DNA of 64,000 nucleotides. Source: CAZMNY01 sp964567745. GTDB taxonomy: Bacteria > Planctomycetota > Planctomycetia > Pirellulales > Pirellulaceae. Under the pieces are notes generated by a model. That model saw only the letters and a program-made list of their open reading frames with translations. It made no database searches and was not told the origin of the DNA. The stretch is taken from positions 39,281 through 103,280 of the forward strand of contig CAZMNY010000029.1 in NCBI GenBank assembly GCA_964567745.1. The letters run 5' to 3'. Position numbers and translations under genes: made by a program. Of the stretch, positions 9,984 through 18,905 are shown piece after piece (position 1 is the stretch's first letter; every line of letters begins with the position of its first letter).

Positions 9984-12191
9984 TTATCTTCGAAACAAGT
10001 ATTCTTTTGCGTTCATCAATGCCCAAGAGAGATCTTCCGCCGCAGTTGCTCGAGAAGTTTTTGAATGGGTAAAGAGCTTGAGAGCCGCCGATTTTTCGGC
10101 ACGATTCGGAGGGCGCGACAGCGCCGCCCAGTAGAGTGCTTCGACCACTTCGAGGTCCGTCTTTTCGGACGCGGCCAGTCTGTGGACTCGATTACCAGGG
10201 GTTGCCAATCGTTCCGACAGTCCTTCGCCAATCAGCATGAACGCTTGCTTGAGCGTCGTCTCATTCGATCGTTCACACTCGCATGCGAGAATGCGTTCCG
10301 GCTTGCCGAATGTCTTCAGGAAACGGTCGCCCGATTTCACCGGCATGCCTCGCCTTTTTTTCGAATTCACTCCCGGAATTTGCACTGCCCGCCGCCCCGA
10401 TTCGTACCCCTCGAAGCTCGCGGGAACATCGAGAAAGTCGCTTTGCATATCGAGCAAAACTTCGGCAGGCAGTCGCTTCACGTACGCCCTCGAATAGCTC
10501 GTCTCGTCGTGCAGGTTAGTCGGATTGGTATCGGACGCGAGCTGATACGTCCTCGAGTTCATGATCTTGCGAAGGACAGCGCGAATATCGAAGCCGCTCT
10601 CGACCAGCTCGGCGGCGAGCAAATCGAGCAGCGGCGGATTACTCGGCGGGTTGGTCAAGCGAAAATCATCGATCGGATCAACCAGTCCACGACCCATCAC
10701 GTGGTACCACATAAAATTCGCTTGCGTCTTGGCGAACTGTTCATTCTTGGGTGACGTGAGCCATTTGCCCAGCGAGCCAAGTCGATCGTTGGCGGCATCA
10801 CGGCTGAGCGTTTCCCCGCCCAGGAATTTTGCTGCCGCAATCTTGCCTGTCGTCGGGTTGGTCACTTCTTTCTTCTTCGCAATCAAGACGACTTGATCGC
10901 CAGCGAACTCGTTCTTATCTAACTTGTCCGATCGCTTGTTCTCGCCGACCTTGTAATCGATCTGCGAGAAGACGGACGACCACTGGTAGTAATCCTGCTG
11001 CGTCCACCGATCAAACGGGTGGTTATGGCATTTCGCGCATTGCAGCCGAGTGCCCAAGAACAGGCGGGCCGTCGTCTCGCCGCGAGTCGATGGATCACGA
11101 TTGGCGCGATAGTAATTCGCCGCGGGCTTCTCGAACGTGCTTCCCGTTCCCGTCACGAGCTCCCGAACAAACGTGTCCAGTGGCTTAGCGGACGCGATGT
11201 TTTCGCGTAGCCAACCGTGAAACGCCACGACACCCTTGGTATCGAGCACCTTCTCCTCAGCCCGAAGCACATCCGCCCATTTGAGAGCCCAGAAATCAGC
11301 GAACGCGCCGCGCGACAACAGCTCGTCGATCAACAGCGAGCGCTTTTCCGGTTGTTCGTCCGCAATGAAGCGTTTAGCTTCCTCAGCAGTCGGAGCGTGG
11401 CCAACCAGGTCGAGGTAAGCTCGCCGGATAAACGTCGCGTCGTCACACAGCGGTGAGGGGTTAATTCGCAGTCGCTTCAGTTTGTCGAAGACCAAAGTAT
11501 CGACCGCATTGAACGACGCCACTTCGTCCCAGCGAAAATCGGCGCGCTCCTCAGTGAACGCAATCGGCAGCGGCGCCTGTTCGTGCAGGTATCGAACAAT
11601 CAACGTCGTCTCGCCAAACTTGTCGCGAGTCACACGTCCGCCTTCGTCGACGCTCGCATTCAAATTGGAAAGCTCATAGCAGGCTCGACTAGTCACATCG
11701 CGTGAAGAACCGTCCGAAAAGTGCGCCGTCACGTGCACTTGCATATCGCGCTTCGGCGCCATCACGACAGCCCGCTCCGGCGTCACTTCGAGTCGCGTCA
11801 AGGACACGGATCCATAAGAAGGCTCATGAGCTCCATCGCGCAGCCACTTGAGCAAGACCAGGTATTCATCCGAGTGGGGGTCAAACCGAATGCCGCCGCG
11901 GTGTGCGATCGCGCCGCTCGCTTTTTGCAAAATCAAACTCTGCTCGGGCAACGCGAGATTGATTCGGCGTCCTCGTGAAGCGAGCGTGATCGACTCGAAA
12001 TCAAATGTCGGGTCCTGTCCCCGAAGAGACAACTTGAAACCGCCCTTCCCGCTCAAATTGCCATGGCACGTCCCCGCGTTGCATCCCGATTTCGACAAGA
12101 CCGACATCACGTCGACGGCAAATTCAGACTCGCCGCCCCTGGCGGGAAGCGGAGATATGAGAATTATCAATGTGAGAAGTAGGCGGTTCAT
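9984..12191 (-). CDS. DUF1549/DUF1553 planctomycete cytochrome protein with Ig-like domain
   Basis: A 735-residue exported protein. The ATG at 12191 starts a signal peptide (MNRLLLTLIILISPLPARGG); the frame extends upstream to 12284, but that stretch is charged. The first cysteine motif is CNAGTCHG (37-44), a variant with four residues between the cysteines. A bacterial Ig-like (Big_2) domain follows (FSDGSSRDVTSRACYEL, near 170-240). Next are DUF1549, with a canonical CAKCHNHPFDRW near 382, and DUF1553 to the C-terminus (YSRAYVKRLPAEVLLDMQ). It is first in the minus-strand set with DUF1501 and SGNH genes. Electron transfer or carbohydrate binding is a family-level guess only. Confidence 0.93.
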   Translation of the reverse strand: MNRLLLTLIILISPLPARGGESEFAVDVMSVLSKSGCNAGTCHGNLSGKGGFKLSLRGQDPTFDFESITLASRGRRINLALPEQSLILQKASGAIAHRGGIRFDPHSDEYLVLLKWLRDGAHEPSYGSVSLTRLEVTPERAVVMAPKRDMQVHVTAHFSDGSSRDVTSRACYELSNLNASVDEGGRVTRDKFGETTLIVRYLHEQAPLPIAFTEERADFRWDEVASFNAVDTLVFDKLKRLRINPSPLCDDATFIRRAYLDLVGHAPTAEEAKRFIADEQPEKRSLLIDELLSRGAFADFWALKWADVLRAEEKVLDTKGVVAFHGWLRENIASAKPLDTFVRELVTGTGSTFEKPAANYYRANRDPSTRGETTARLFLGTRLQCAKCHNHPFDRWTQQDYYQWSSVFSQIDYKVGENKRSDKLDKNEFAGDQVVLIAKKKEVTNPTTGKIAAAKFLGGETLSRDAANDRLGSLGKWLTSPKNEQFAKTQANFMWYHVMGRGLVDPIDDFRLTNPPSNPPLLDLLAAELVESGFDIRAVLRKIMNSRTYQLASDTNPTNLHDETSYSRAYVKRLPAEVLLDMQSDFLDVPASFEGYESGRRAVQIPGVNSKKRRGMPVKSGDRFLKTFGKPERILACECERSNETTLKQAFMLIGEGLSERLATPGNRVHRLAASEKTDLEVVEALYWAALSRPPNRAEKSAALKLFTHSKTSRATAAEDLSWALMNAKEYLFRR

Positions 12192-12214
12192 ACGGATTTT
12201 TGGTTGACGTTGCC

Positions 12215-12361
12215 CTACCTCGACGGGGCTATAAGCACATTGGCGTTTGCGACAGTGCTCATCATAATCCACAAACGGACCCAAGCGAACCGCAAGACGA
12301 ATAGCCCGGTACTCGCTCCGCCACCGAAGTTCAAGGAAACCCGATCACTTTTCGCCGTCAT
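12215..12361 (-). CDS. Possible 48-residue membrane peptide
   Basis: An ATG at 12361 overlaps the last codons of the 12345-12632 ORF and opens 48 codons ending ANANVLIAPSR. The middle (GLFVLRFAWVRLWIMMSTVA) could span a membrane. The overlap suggests translational coupling, but no family is recognised and the region around it codes poorly. It could be a chance frame. Confidence 0.2.
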   Translation of the reverse strand: MTAKSDRVSLNFGGGASTGLFVLRFAWVRLWIMMSTVANANVLIAPSR

Positions 12362-12632
12362 CCAACTCGGAATACCAAACGACAAGCCGACCGAAGGCCG
12401 CAGCAGAAACAAGTCCTGCAATGCCGGCCGCGTCGCCAAGCATTGAGCCGACTCCGGCACCCATAAAAGCACCGATGAGAGGCGTCGTGCCCTTTGCCCC
12501 CGTGTAGCCAACCCACGCGCCGAACGCCCCAAAGGCAAGGGCCGAATGCAGTGAAGGAGCGTCTATGCCTGGCCCGAAGCAAGCGCCAAATGCCGCAAAC
12601 CCGCAAATTAGATAGACGGTTGGACTCAACAA
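12345..12632 (-). CDS. Small glycine-rich membrane protein, hypothetical
   Basis: A 95-residue protein with three hydrophobic, Gly/Ala-rich segments (YLICGFAAFGACFGPG, ALAFGAFGAWVGY, LIGAFMGAGVGSMLGDAAGIAGLVSAAAFG), ending LDDGEK. The best start in frame is TTG at 12632, so the true start is uncertain. The composition is typical of small planctomycete membrane proteins and no family is recognised. It is upstream of the DUF1549/DUF1553 gene on the same strand. Confidence 0.45.
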   Translation of the reverse strand: MLSPTVYLICGFAAFGACFGPGIDAPSLHSALAFGAFGAWVGYTGAKGTTPLIGAFMGAGVGSMLGDAAGIAGLVSAAAFGRLVVWYSELDDGEK

Positions 12633-12795
12633 ATTCTTTACGCGGAGATAACCGGAAACGACTCCTATTTAAATACGGACTGGCCGCCTTAGTCGTCGTC
12701 CAAGTTTTCTTCTGGGACATCTGCGCGCATTCCGCAAGCTTAGCAGCGACGCTGGCGTTCAAGTCTGGGCACCATGGCTCCAGCTGTACGAGAAC

Positions 12796-13017
12796 TTGGT
12801 GAGCCGCATCCTCACGGTCGCATCGGTCGCCGTCATCCCAGCCATCGTCATCTTCCAGCTGATCGCCGCGGCTGAGTTTCGAGCATCATCGATTCTGATC
12901 GCCATTTGCGGCGTGGTCGCGACCGGGTTAATGCTTGCGGAGTTCATCCAGATCTGGCGCTCTCGACGCGGCGACTCGCAAGCTGAATCGGCCCCTGCTC
13001 TCTCGCGCGCCGCTTGA
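12796..13017 (+). CDS. Small membrane protein or remnant, hypothetical
   Basis: About 73 residues with two transmembrane helices (VASVAVIPAIVIFQLIAAAEF and ILIAICGVVATGLMLAEFIQI) and a polar tail rich in Arg/Ser. The frame stays open upstream and reads VWAPWLQLYENL before the TTG/GTG start, which looks like coding sequence without an ATG. A second frame just upstream (12665-12760) also reads as a membrane helix (FKYGLAALVVVQVFFW). The two may be parts of one frameshifted gene. No family is recognised. Confidence 0.35.
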   Translation: MVSRILTVASVAVIPAIVIFQLIAAAEFRASSILIAICGVVATGLMLAEFIQIWRSRRGDSQAESAPALSRAA

Positions 13018-13244
13018 CCGATTCGCCATGCCTCACTAACGCAGTTAACGATTTTGGACACCACTGGCCCGAGCGTAGCGATCTATCCGGAAAGGCCTGA
13101 ACCTATCCGGCTTTCTTTTTCGTGCCTCTTAGTGCTTTTCGTAGCCAATTTCGTCTGACGAGAAAAGACGGCACCCCACGATTTCCGCAAGTTACGATAA
13201 TTCCTGCCGTAAGTAGCACGAATAAAAAGATCTACGGCACATTG

Positions 13245-13271
13245 GCTAACTCGGTGCACTGGCGAGTTAGC
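13245..13271. other. Hairpin in a 614-base non-coding stretch
   Basis: A perfect 9-base inverted repeat, GCTAACTCG and CGAGTTAGC, is separated by nine bases. No T-run follows, so it is not a clear terminator. The surrounding 13018-13631 stretch has no convincing gene; it also holds one copy of the dispersed repeat (13281-13312). Confidence 0.5.
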
Positions 13272-13280
13272 TTATCAACT

Positions 13281-13312
13281 TGATTCACCGAACGAGGCAA
13301 GCTCGTTGGATT
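13281..13312 (-). repeat. Dispersed intergenic palindromic repeat, copy 1
   Basis: Read on the minus strand it is CCAACGAGCTTGCCTCGTT followed by CGGTGAATCAA. The same block (palindromic AACGAGC...GCTCGTT core, then GGTGAATCA) recurs at 18511, 18579, 57101 and 57275, always between genes. Confidence 0.7.
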
Positions 13313-13631
13313 CTGGATCTGACGTGTGGCTGGCGCGCGGGATAGGACTCGCCGCCAAAGCGCAACCTGCATTGGCAAGCCAGTCGCGTCCGAGGTGGAA
13401 ACCCGTGTCAAAGTGGCGCGCAAAGCCGTGCTCGGGGAATTCACCTGCGAGACACGAGGCCGCTCGCAACACATATAACGCTTTTCTTGGCTCGGAGCGA
13501 GTAATAGGTAGCCAGCCGGCTCGTCGCGAATTAGCATGACCATTCCACACTCTGCTGCAGCCATCGGTAACGCGTCGTTTTGAATCACGGCCGAATCGTT
13601 ACCGTCCCGCCCTCCTGAGTCAACTTAATCA

Positions 13632-14912
13632 ATGAATTCGTTTCGCGTTTTCTATTCCGCGCTGCTCGCCGTAGGGCTTTCCATTCCAGCAGCCATCGCA
13701 TTGGCCCAAACACCGAAACCGGTTGTCGTCGCGGAGGTGATTGAGGCCGAAGTGAAATCGGACCAGAGGGTTGTCGGCACCGTTCATCCGCTGAGAACCA
13801 GCACGATTGGGAGCGCGATCGACGGTCGCGTGGCAAAGTACTTGGTTAACGCGGGTGACCCTGTCGAGGAAGGCCAGGTGCTCGCCCAACTCCGCACCAA
13901 AACGCTCGACCTCGAACTGGCCGTCGCCAAGGCCGAACTCGAGCTCTATCAGCAACGACTGGCCGAGCTCAAGAACGGTTCGCGGCCCGAGGACATCGCC
14001 GAAGCCGAAGCCAACATGCTCAGCGCGCAGGCCGCCCTCAAGAACGCGGACGGAAAGCTGCAACGCATCCAGTCTTTAGCATTGCGAAATGCGGCGAGCA
14101 AAGAAGAGCTGGAAGACGCCAAGGAGCTGTCCGACGCGGCTCGGTTTTCTCTGCAGGCGATGAAAGCGCTGCACACACGGATCAAAGGGGGGCCTCGAAC
14201 CGAAACCATCGCCCAGGCACAAGCTCAAGTCGAGCTACAGCAACAGCGCCTCAATCTAGCCGCTGATCGAATTGTCAAGTCCGCCATCGTCGCACCCTTC
14301 GACGGATTTGTTTCCGCCGAGTTCATCGAAGTCGGCGCCTGGATCACTCGAGGTGACGCGATCGTCGAGGTGATTCAACTGGATGAAGTCGAAGTGCTCG
14401 CGCCAGTCACGGCCGAGGCGGTCGTCCATCTTCGCAAGGATGACGTGGTGCGAGTTGAATTTCCAGAGCTGCCCGACGAGTTGTTCACCGGGGAAATCGA
14501 ACGCATTGTTCCCATCTCCGCAACGCGAACTCGAACATTCCCGGTGCGAATTCGTCTCAAGAATCGAATTCAAGACGGCGAACCGCTGCTTCTAGCCGGG
14601 ATGCTCGCTCGAGTTAACTTCCCCGCCGGCAAACGCGAATTGTTGCCGCTGGTCCCCAAAGACGCGCTTGTGCTGAACGGCGCGGACCGAAGCGTGTTTG
14701 TTATCGACAAACAAGGCGCAGGAGGTGAGGCGGGCGAGCCGACTCGCACCGTTCGAAAAGTCTCAGTCGACCTTGGCGTCGCAGTCGACGATCGGATTCA
14801 AGTACGCGGCGAGCTCAAGGCGGGCGACCTGGTGGTCATCGGAGGCAACGAACGGCTGCTTCCCAACGCCGAAGTCGAGATTGTTCGGGAATTGAAAGCG
14901 AACACGCCGTAA
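13632..14912 (+). CDS. RND efflux periplasmic adaptor (HlyD/MFP family)
   Basis: A 426-residue protein with a signal peptide (MNSFRVFYSALLAVGLSIPAAIALAQ). Two half-lipoyl/barrel-sandwich segments (VAKYLVNAGDPVEEGQVLAQL near 75; IVAPFDGFVSAEFIEVGAWI near 220) flank a long alpha-helical hairpin rich in Ala, Glu and Gln (residues 95-200). A beta-barrel and a membrane-proximal domain follow (LLPLVPKDALVLNG). It bridges an inner-membrane RND pump to an outer-membrane exit. The permease gene follows after 40 bases, so the two form an operon; no TolC-like gene is nearby. The substrate cannot be predicted. Confidence 0.92.
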   Translation: MNSFRVFYSALLAVGLSIPAAIALAQTPKPVVVAEVIEAEVKSDQRVVGTVHPLRTSTIGSAIDGRVAKYLVNAGDPVEEGQVLAQLRTKTLDLELAVAKAELELYQQRLAELKNGSRPEDIAEAEANMLSAQAALKNADGKLQRIQSLALRNAASKEELEDAKELSDAARFSLQAMKALHTRIKGGPRTETIAQAQAQVELQQQRLNLAADRIVKSAIVAPFDGFVSAEFIEVGAWITRGDAIVEVIQLDEVEVLAPVTAEAVVHLRKDDVVRVEFPELPDELFTGEIERIVPISATRTRTFPVRIRLKNRIQDGEPLLLAGMLARVNFPAGKRELLPLVPKDALVLNGADRSVFVIDKQGAGGEAGEPTRTVRKVSVDLGVAVDDRIQVRGELKAGDLVVIGGNERLLPNAEVEIVRELKANTP

Positions 14913-14952
14913 CTGTTTCGAGCCATACTCGCCGACTTCTCAAGCGATCACT

Positions 14953-17900
14953 ATGAATCTTTTCGACGCATTCATCGACAATCCAGTCAAGGTCTTTGTC
15001 GGCGTACTGATCGTCGCGCTCTTCGGTTCGATATCGCTGGGCACAATGCCGAAGCAGTTGATACCGTCGGTTCAAAACCCAATTATCTCCGTCGAGACTC
15101 GCTGGCCTGGAGCGAGCCCGCGCGAAATCGAGCGGGAGATTGTCCAGGAACAAGAGGAGCAATTGGCGGCCATCGAAGGGCTCGTCAAGATGACGTCTCG
15201 CTGCCGCGATTCGCGCGCGGACATCACGCTCGAGTTCGCTGTCGGGACTGACATCGAAGACGCGATGTTGCGAGTCAACACGCGGTTACAACAGGTGCGA
15301 GAGTATCCGATCGATGCAGGCGAACCGGTGATCGAGGCGTCGGACGTCGCCGATAGCCCGATCGCACGTTTTGCGCTCACAGCCCGACCACCCACCAAAG
15401 AAAAGATCGTCGCCTTTCAAAAAGCGCATCCCGATCTGGCACCGGCCTTAGAGCCATCGCGACTCGCCGTGAACACCGGGCTACGAGTCTATCGTCTACA
15501 AACACTCTTCAAGCAATTGGGGAAGCAGCATCCGGAGCTGAGCGAACTTCTTCCGCCGGACGTCGACCTGCAGGAGGTTCGCAAGATCTCGGAGGAATTG
15601 ATCGAGCCTCAATTGGAGCGAGTGCCGGGCGTCTCGGAAGCCGATACATACGGCGGCCAAGAGGAGGAACTGCAAGTCATTGTGGATCCCGAGAAACTGG
15701 CCGCGCGACAGCTGACCATCGCGGATGTGCGAGCGACGCTTGGAGGCCAGAACAAGGACACATCCGGCGGCAACCTGTGGGAAGGCAAGCGGCGCTGGGT
15801 CATACGAACGCTCGGCCAATTCCGCGATCCTGAACACGTCAAACGCCAAGTGTTAGCGAACGAAAACGGCGCCGCAGTCTATGTTAGCGATGTCGCCGAT
15901 GTTCAGCTCTCCTACAAGAAACTCGATAGCCTGTCTCGCCGTTACGGAATGACAAGTAACGGCCTGAGCGTGCGACGGGCTTCCGGCGCCAACGTGCTCG
16001 AAGTCATGAAGGGCATTCAGAAGGCGACAGAGGACCTAAACAACGGCCTCTTAAAACGACTCGACTTGGAGCTGTTCCAATACTACGACGAGACCGAATA
16101 CATTCGCTCCGCCATTCGTCTTGTGCAGCAGAACATTTTCGTTGGCGGCGCCCTCACCATTATCGTCCTGCTGTTGTTTCTTCACCTCGGCCGCGGCGCG
16201 CTGCTGACGGTCCCCTTCATTGCTTTCAGCGCGGTCGCATCGATTGCCATCTCACCTTGGTTCTTCGTCGTCACTTTGTCGCTCACCATTATTGTTGGGT
16301 TGTGGTTCGGGCGCGGCGCACTGGTGGTCGGATTGGCGATCCCAGTTAGCGTGGTCGGAACATTCTTACTAATGGCGTTGATGGGCCGATCGCTCAACGT
16401 AATCAGCCTGGCCGGCTTGGCGTTCGCGGTCGGCATGCTGGTCGACAATGCGGTTGTCGTTCTAGAAAATATCTACCGCCGGCGGCAATCGGGCGAGGCA
16501 CCGTTTCTCGCCGCGTCTCGAGGCACCGCGGAAGTTGCCGGCGCCGTGGTCGCGTCCACGTTGACGACCATTGCCGTTTTTGTTCCCGTACTGTTCGTAC
16601 AGGAAACCTCCGGCCAACTTTTTCGAGACATTGCGATCGCCATCAGTTGCGCGGTGGGACTCTCCTTGATCGTCTCGTTCACGATGATTCCGACCGCGGC
16701 AGCTCGCCTCTTTTCGACGCTGCCCAGAGACCCCGCATCGTTGGCCAACACAAGAGCCAGTCAGGTTGCCAAGCGGGCGATTGAGCCAGTGAACGCTAAT
16801 CCTCCTTGGTCGGGTCTTATTGTTCGCGCGATCACGTGGGCGGGACAGAGTTTTTCGAGCACGGTGGCGTCGCTGAACCGCTGGATCATCGCCAGCCGGA
16901 TTCGTTCGGTCGCCATCGTTGTGGGAATGGTGCTATTTTCCGTCGGCGTCACCTGGGCGCTCTGGCCGAAGGTCGAATATCTCCCATCTGGCAATCGCAA
17001 CTTCGTCTTCTGCAGTTTGTCTCCTCCGCCCGGTTATAACATCAAGCAACTGATGGCGATGGGCGAGAAGCTCGAGGCGGACTTGCAGCCGTATTGGAAC
17101 GTCGACCCCCACAGTGCCGAGGCGGCCGAACTCGAATACCCTGCGATCGACTACTACTTCTACGCGATTCGCGGCACGTCGGTCTTCATGGGTTTTCGCA
17201 CCGCCGATCCTTCTCGAGTTCGTGAGCTGATCCCGTTGGCAAAACAGATGGGATCCCAGTTCCCCGGAACTCGCGCGATCGCCAAGCAGTCGAGCCTCTT
17301 CGAACGCGGACTCACTAGCGGCCGCACGATCGACGTGGAAATCACTGGCGGGAATCTAGAAAAGCTGATCGCAACCGGCTCGCGCGTGTTGCGCGATGTG
17401 AAGCGGCTCATCCCCGATGCTCAGGCCATGCCTCAACCAAGCCTGGATCTTTCCAGCCCTGAAATTCACATTCAGCCGAAGCTGGTTGAGTCGTCCGAGA
17501 TGGGCGTGAGTGCGTCCGAGCTCGGGTATGCCGTAGACGCATTGGTCGATGGTGCCTACGCGGGCGACTACTTCGTTGGCGGCGATAAGATCGACCTGAC
17601 AATCATTGGCAAGGACGCGTTTGATCGACGTACGCAAGACATCTTGTCGCTCCCCGTTGCGACTCGAGCGGGCGAGATTGTCCCTCTGTCTGCGATCGCA
17701 CACATCGAATACAGCAGCGGCCCCGAAGCGATTTATCGTCGCGAGAAATTGCGAGCCATCACGATCTCGGTCACTCCGCCTTTGACCATGCCGCTCGAAG
17801 AAGCGATGCGTTTGATCGACACGCAAATCGTGACTCAGCTACACGACGAAGGCGTTCTTGACGGCGACACGATGGTGACGCTCTCCGGGACCGCGGACAA

Positions 17901-18450
17901 GCTGCGTCTCGCATGGGAGGCGCTCCGCATGAATCTGTTGCTCGCAATCGCCATCACTTACCTGTTGATGGCCGCCTTGTTTGAATCCTGGCTCTATCCG
18001 TTCGTGATTCTGTTCAGCGTTCCGCTCGGCGCTGTTGGAGGAGTGCTCGGCCTGTGGGTGCTCAATTTCTTCGTCTATCAGGCACTGGACGTCTTGACCA
18101 TGCTCGGCTTCGTCATTCTGATCGGTACGGTCGTCAACAACGCGATTCTGATCGTCCATCAATCCTTGCATTTCGTTCGCGACGGCGTCCCGCCTCGCGA
18201 CGCCATTCCGCAAAGCGTGAAAACTCGCATTCGTCCCATCTTCATTACGACGACCACGACCGTCCTGGGCCTTCTTCCGCTTGTGCTCTTTCCCGGCGCA
18301 GGCAGCGAACTCTACCGAGGGCTCGGAGCCGTCGTGCTCGGCGGGCTCTTAGTTTCGACCGCCTTCACCTTGTTCCTTGTGCCGGCCGTTTTCATTCTGA
18401 TGATCGACATGAAGTCCACGCTCGTGAAGCTAGTCGTTAGCGGCAATTAG
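14953..18450 (+). CDS. RND efflux permease (AcrB/HAE family)
   Basis: A 1165-residue inner-membrane pump, longer than AcrB (about 1050). The N-terminal MNLFDAFIDNPVKVFVGVLIVAL helix, the porter domain with FEYS-like repeats, and the C-terminal ILFSVPLGAVGGVLGLW and TRIRPIFITTTTTVLGLLPL segments are diagnostic. In TM4 the proton-relay site reads GMLVDNAVVVLEN (Asp498-Asn499), so the second Asp of the AcrB pair is Asn. This also occurs in other HAE-type pumps. There is an extra helical insert of about 70 residues near 150-215 (KEKIVAFQKAHPDLAPALE) and an enlarged cytoplasmic loop near 590-640. It is co-transcribed with the adaptor gene upstream. Confidence 0.93.
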   Translation: MNLFDAFIDNPVKVFVGVLIVALFGSISLGTMPKQLIPSVQNPIISVETRWPGASPREIEREIVQEQEEQLAAIEGLVKMTSRCRDSRADITLEFAVGTDIEDAMLRVNTRLQQVREYPIDAGEPVIEASDVADSPIARFALTARPPTKEKIVAFQKAHPDLAPALEPSRLAVNTGLRVYRLQTLFKQLGKQHPELSELLPPDVDLQEVRKISEELIEPQLERVPGVSEADTYGGQEEELQVIVDPEKLAARQLTIADVRATLGGQNKDTSGGNLWEGKRRWVIRTLGQFRDPEHVKRQVLANENGAAVYVSDVADVQLSYKKLDSLSRRYGMTSNGLSVRRASGANVLEVMKGIQKATEDLNNGLLKRLDLELFQYYDETEYIRSAIRLVQQNIFVGGALTIIVLLLFLHLGRGALLTVPFIAFSAVASIAISPWFFVVTLSLTIIVGLWFGRGALVVGLAIPVSVVGTFLLMALMGRSLNVISLAGLAFAVGMLVDNAVVVLENIYRRRQSGEAPFLAASRGTAEVAGAVVASTLTTIAVFVPVLFVQETSGQLFRDIAIAISCAVGLSLIVSFTMIPTAAARLFSTLPRDPASLANTRASQVAKRAIEPVNANPPWSGLIVRAITWAGQSFSSTVASLNRWIIASRIRSVAIVVGMVLFSVGVTWALWPKVEYLPSGNRNFVFCSLSPPPGYNIKQLMAMGEKLEADLQPYWNVDPHSAEAAELEYPAIDYYFYAIRGTSVFMGFRTADPSRVRELIPLAKQMGSQFPGTRAIAKQSSLFERGLTSGRTIDVEITGGNLEKLIATGSRVLRDVKRLIPDAQAMPQPSLDLSSPEIHIQPKLVESSEMGVSASELGYAVDALVDGAYAGDYFVGGDKIDLTIIGKDAFDRRTQDILSLPVATRAGEIVPLSAIAHIEYSSGPEAIYRREKLRAITISVTPPLTMPLEEAMRLIDTQIVTQLHDEGVLDGDTMVTLSGTADKLRLAWEALRMNLLLAIAITYLLMAALFESWLYPFVILFSVPLGAVGGVLGLWVLNFFVYQALDVLTMLGFVILIGTVVNNAILIVHQSLHFVRDGVPPRDAIPQSVKTRIRPIFITTTTTVLGLLPLVLFPGAGSELYRGLGAVVLGGLLVSTAFTLFLVPAVFILMIDMKSTLVKLVVSGN

Positions 18451-18510
18451 CGATCGGTTGTTCGAGACTCGAACTTCTCGCTTAGCAAGCCTTTCGCCAC
18501 TCGCAAGCAG

Positions 18511-18577
18511 ACCCCAACGAGCTTGCTCGTTGGGTGAATCATATTCATAGCTAAGTAAGCTTCGCGACACCCCAGCC
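18511..18577 (+). repeat. Dispersed intergenic palindromic repeat, copy 2
   Basis: CCCCAACGAGCTTGCTCGTT is followed by GGGTGAATCATATTCATAGC and a CCCCAGCC tail. It forms a hairpin AACGAGC-TT-GCTCGTT. Directly followed by copy 3, making a tandem pair between the RND permease and the chemoreceptor pseudogene. Confidence 0.8.
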
Positions 18578-18578
18578 G

Positions 18579-18670
18579 ACCCCAACGAGCTTGCTCGTTC
18601 GGTGAATCAGATTCACAGCTGAGGAAACTCCACGGCGACTGGAAGCCCCAGCCACGGGCTTGCGCGAGCG
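18579..18670 (+). repeat. Dispersed intergenic palindromic repeat, copy 3
   Basis: Same head as copy 2 (CCCCAACGAGCTTGCTCGTT), then CGGTGAATCAGATTCACAGC and CCCCAGCCACGGGCTTGCG. That second arm is also seen in copy 4 at 57101. The rest of the gap to 18905 shows no gene; it includes a ten-A run near 18800. Confidence 0.8.
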
Positions 18671-18905
18671 ATTCGCATTCAACTGAAGTCGCCACAGTTT
18701 TGAGCGTGCGAATTAGCACACCGAACTGCGCAAACATCTGAAAGTCTGGCGCGGTCGGTCCATTGCTGCCAACCGGAATGACTCGAACTGGTTGTCCGCA
18801 AAAAAAAAACGTGAAGCACTAAGTTGCCACTTCTTGCTGACCTGTGTTTGCAGACGACAACGCGCTCAACTCGGCATGAATGGTCTCGAAAGGTTGGGGG
18901 TAGCA

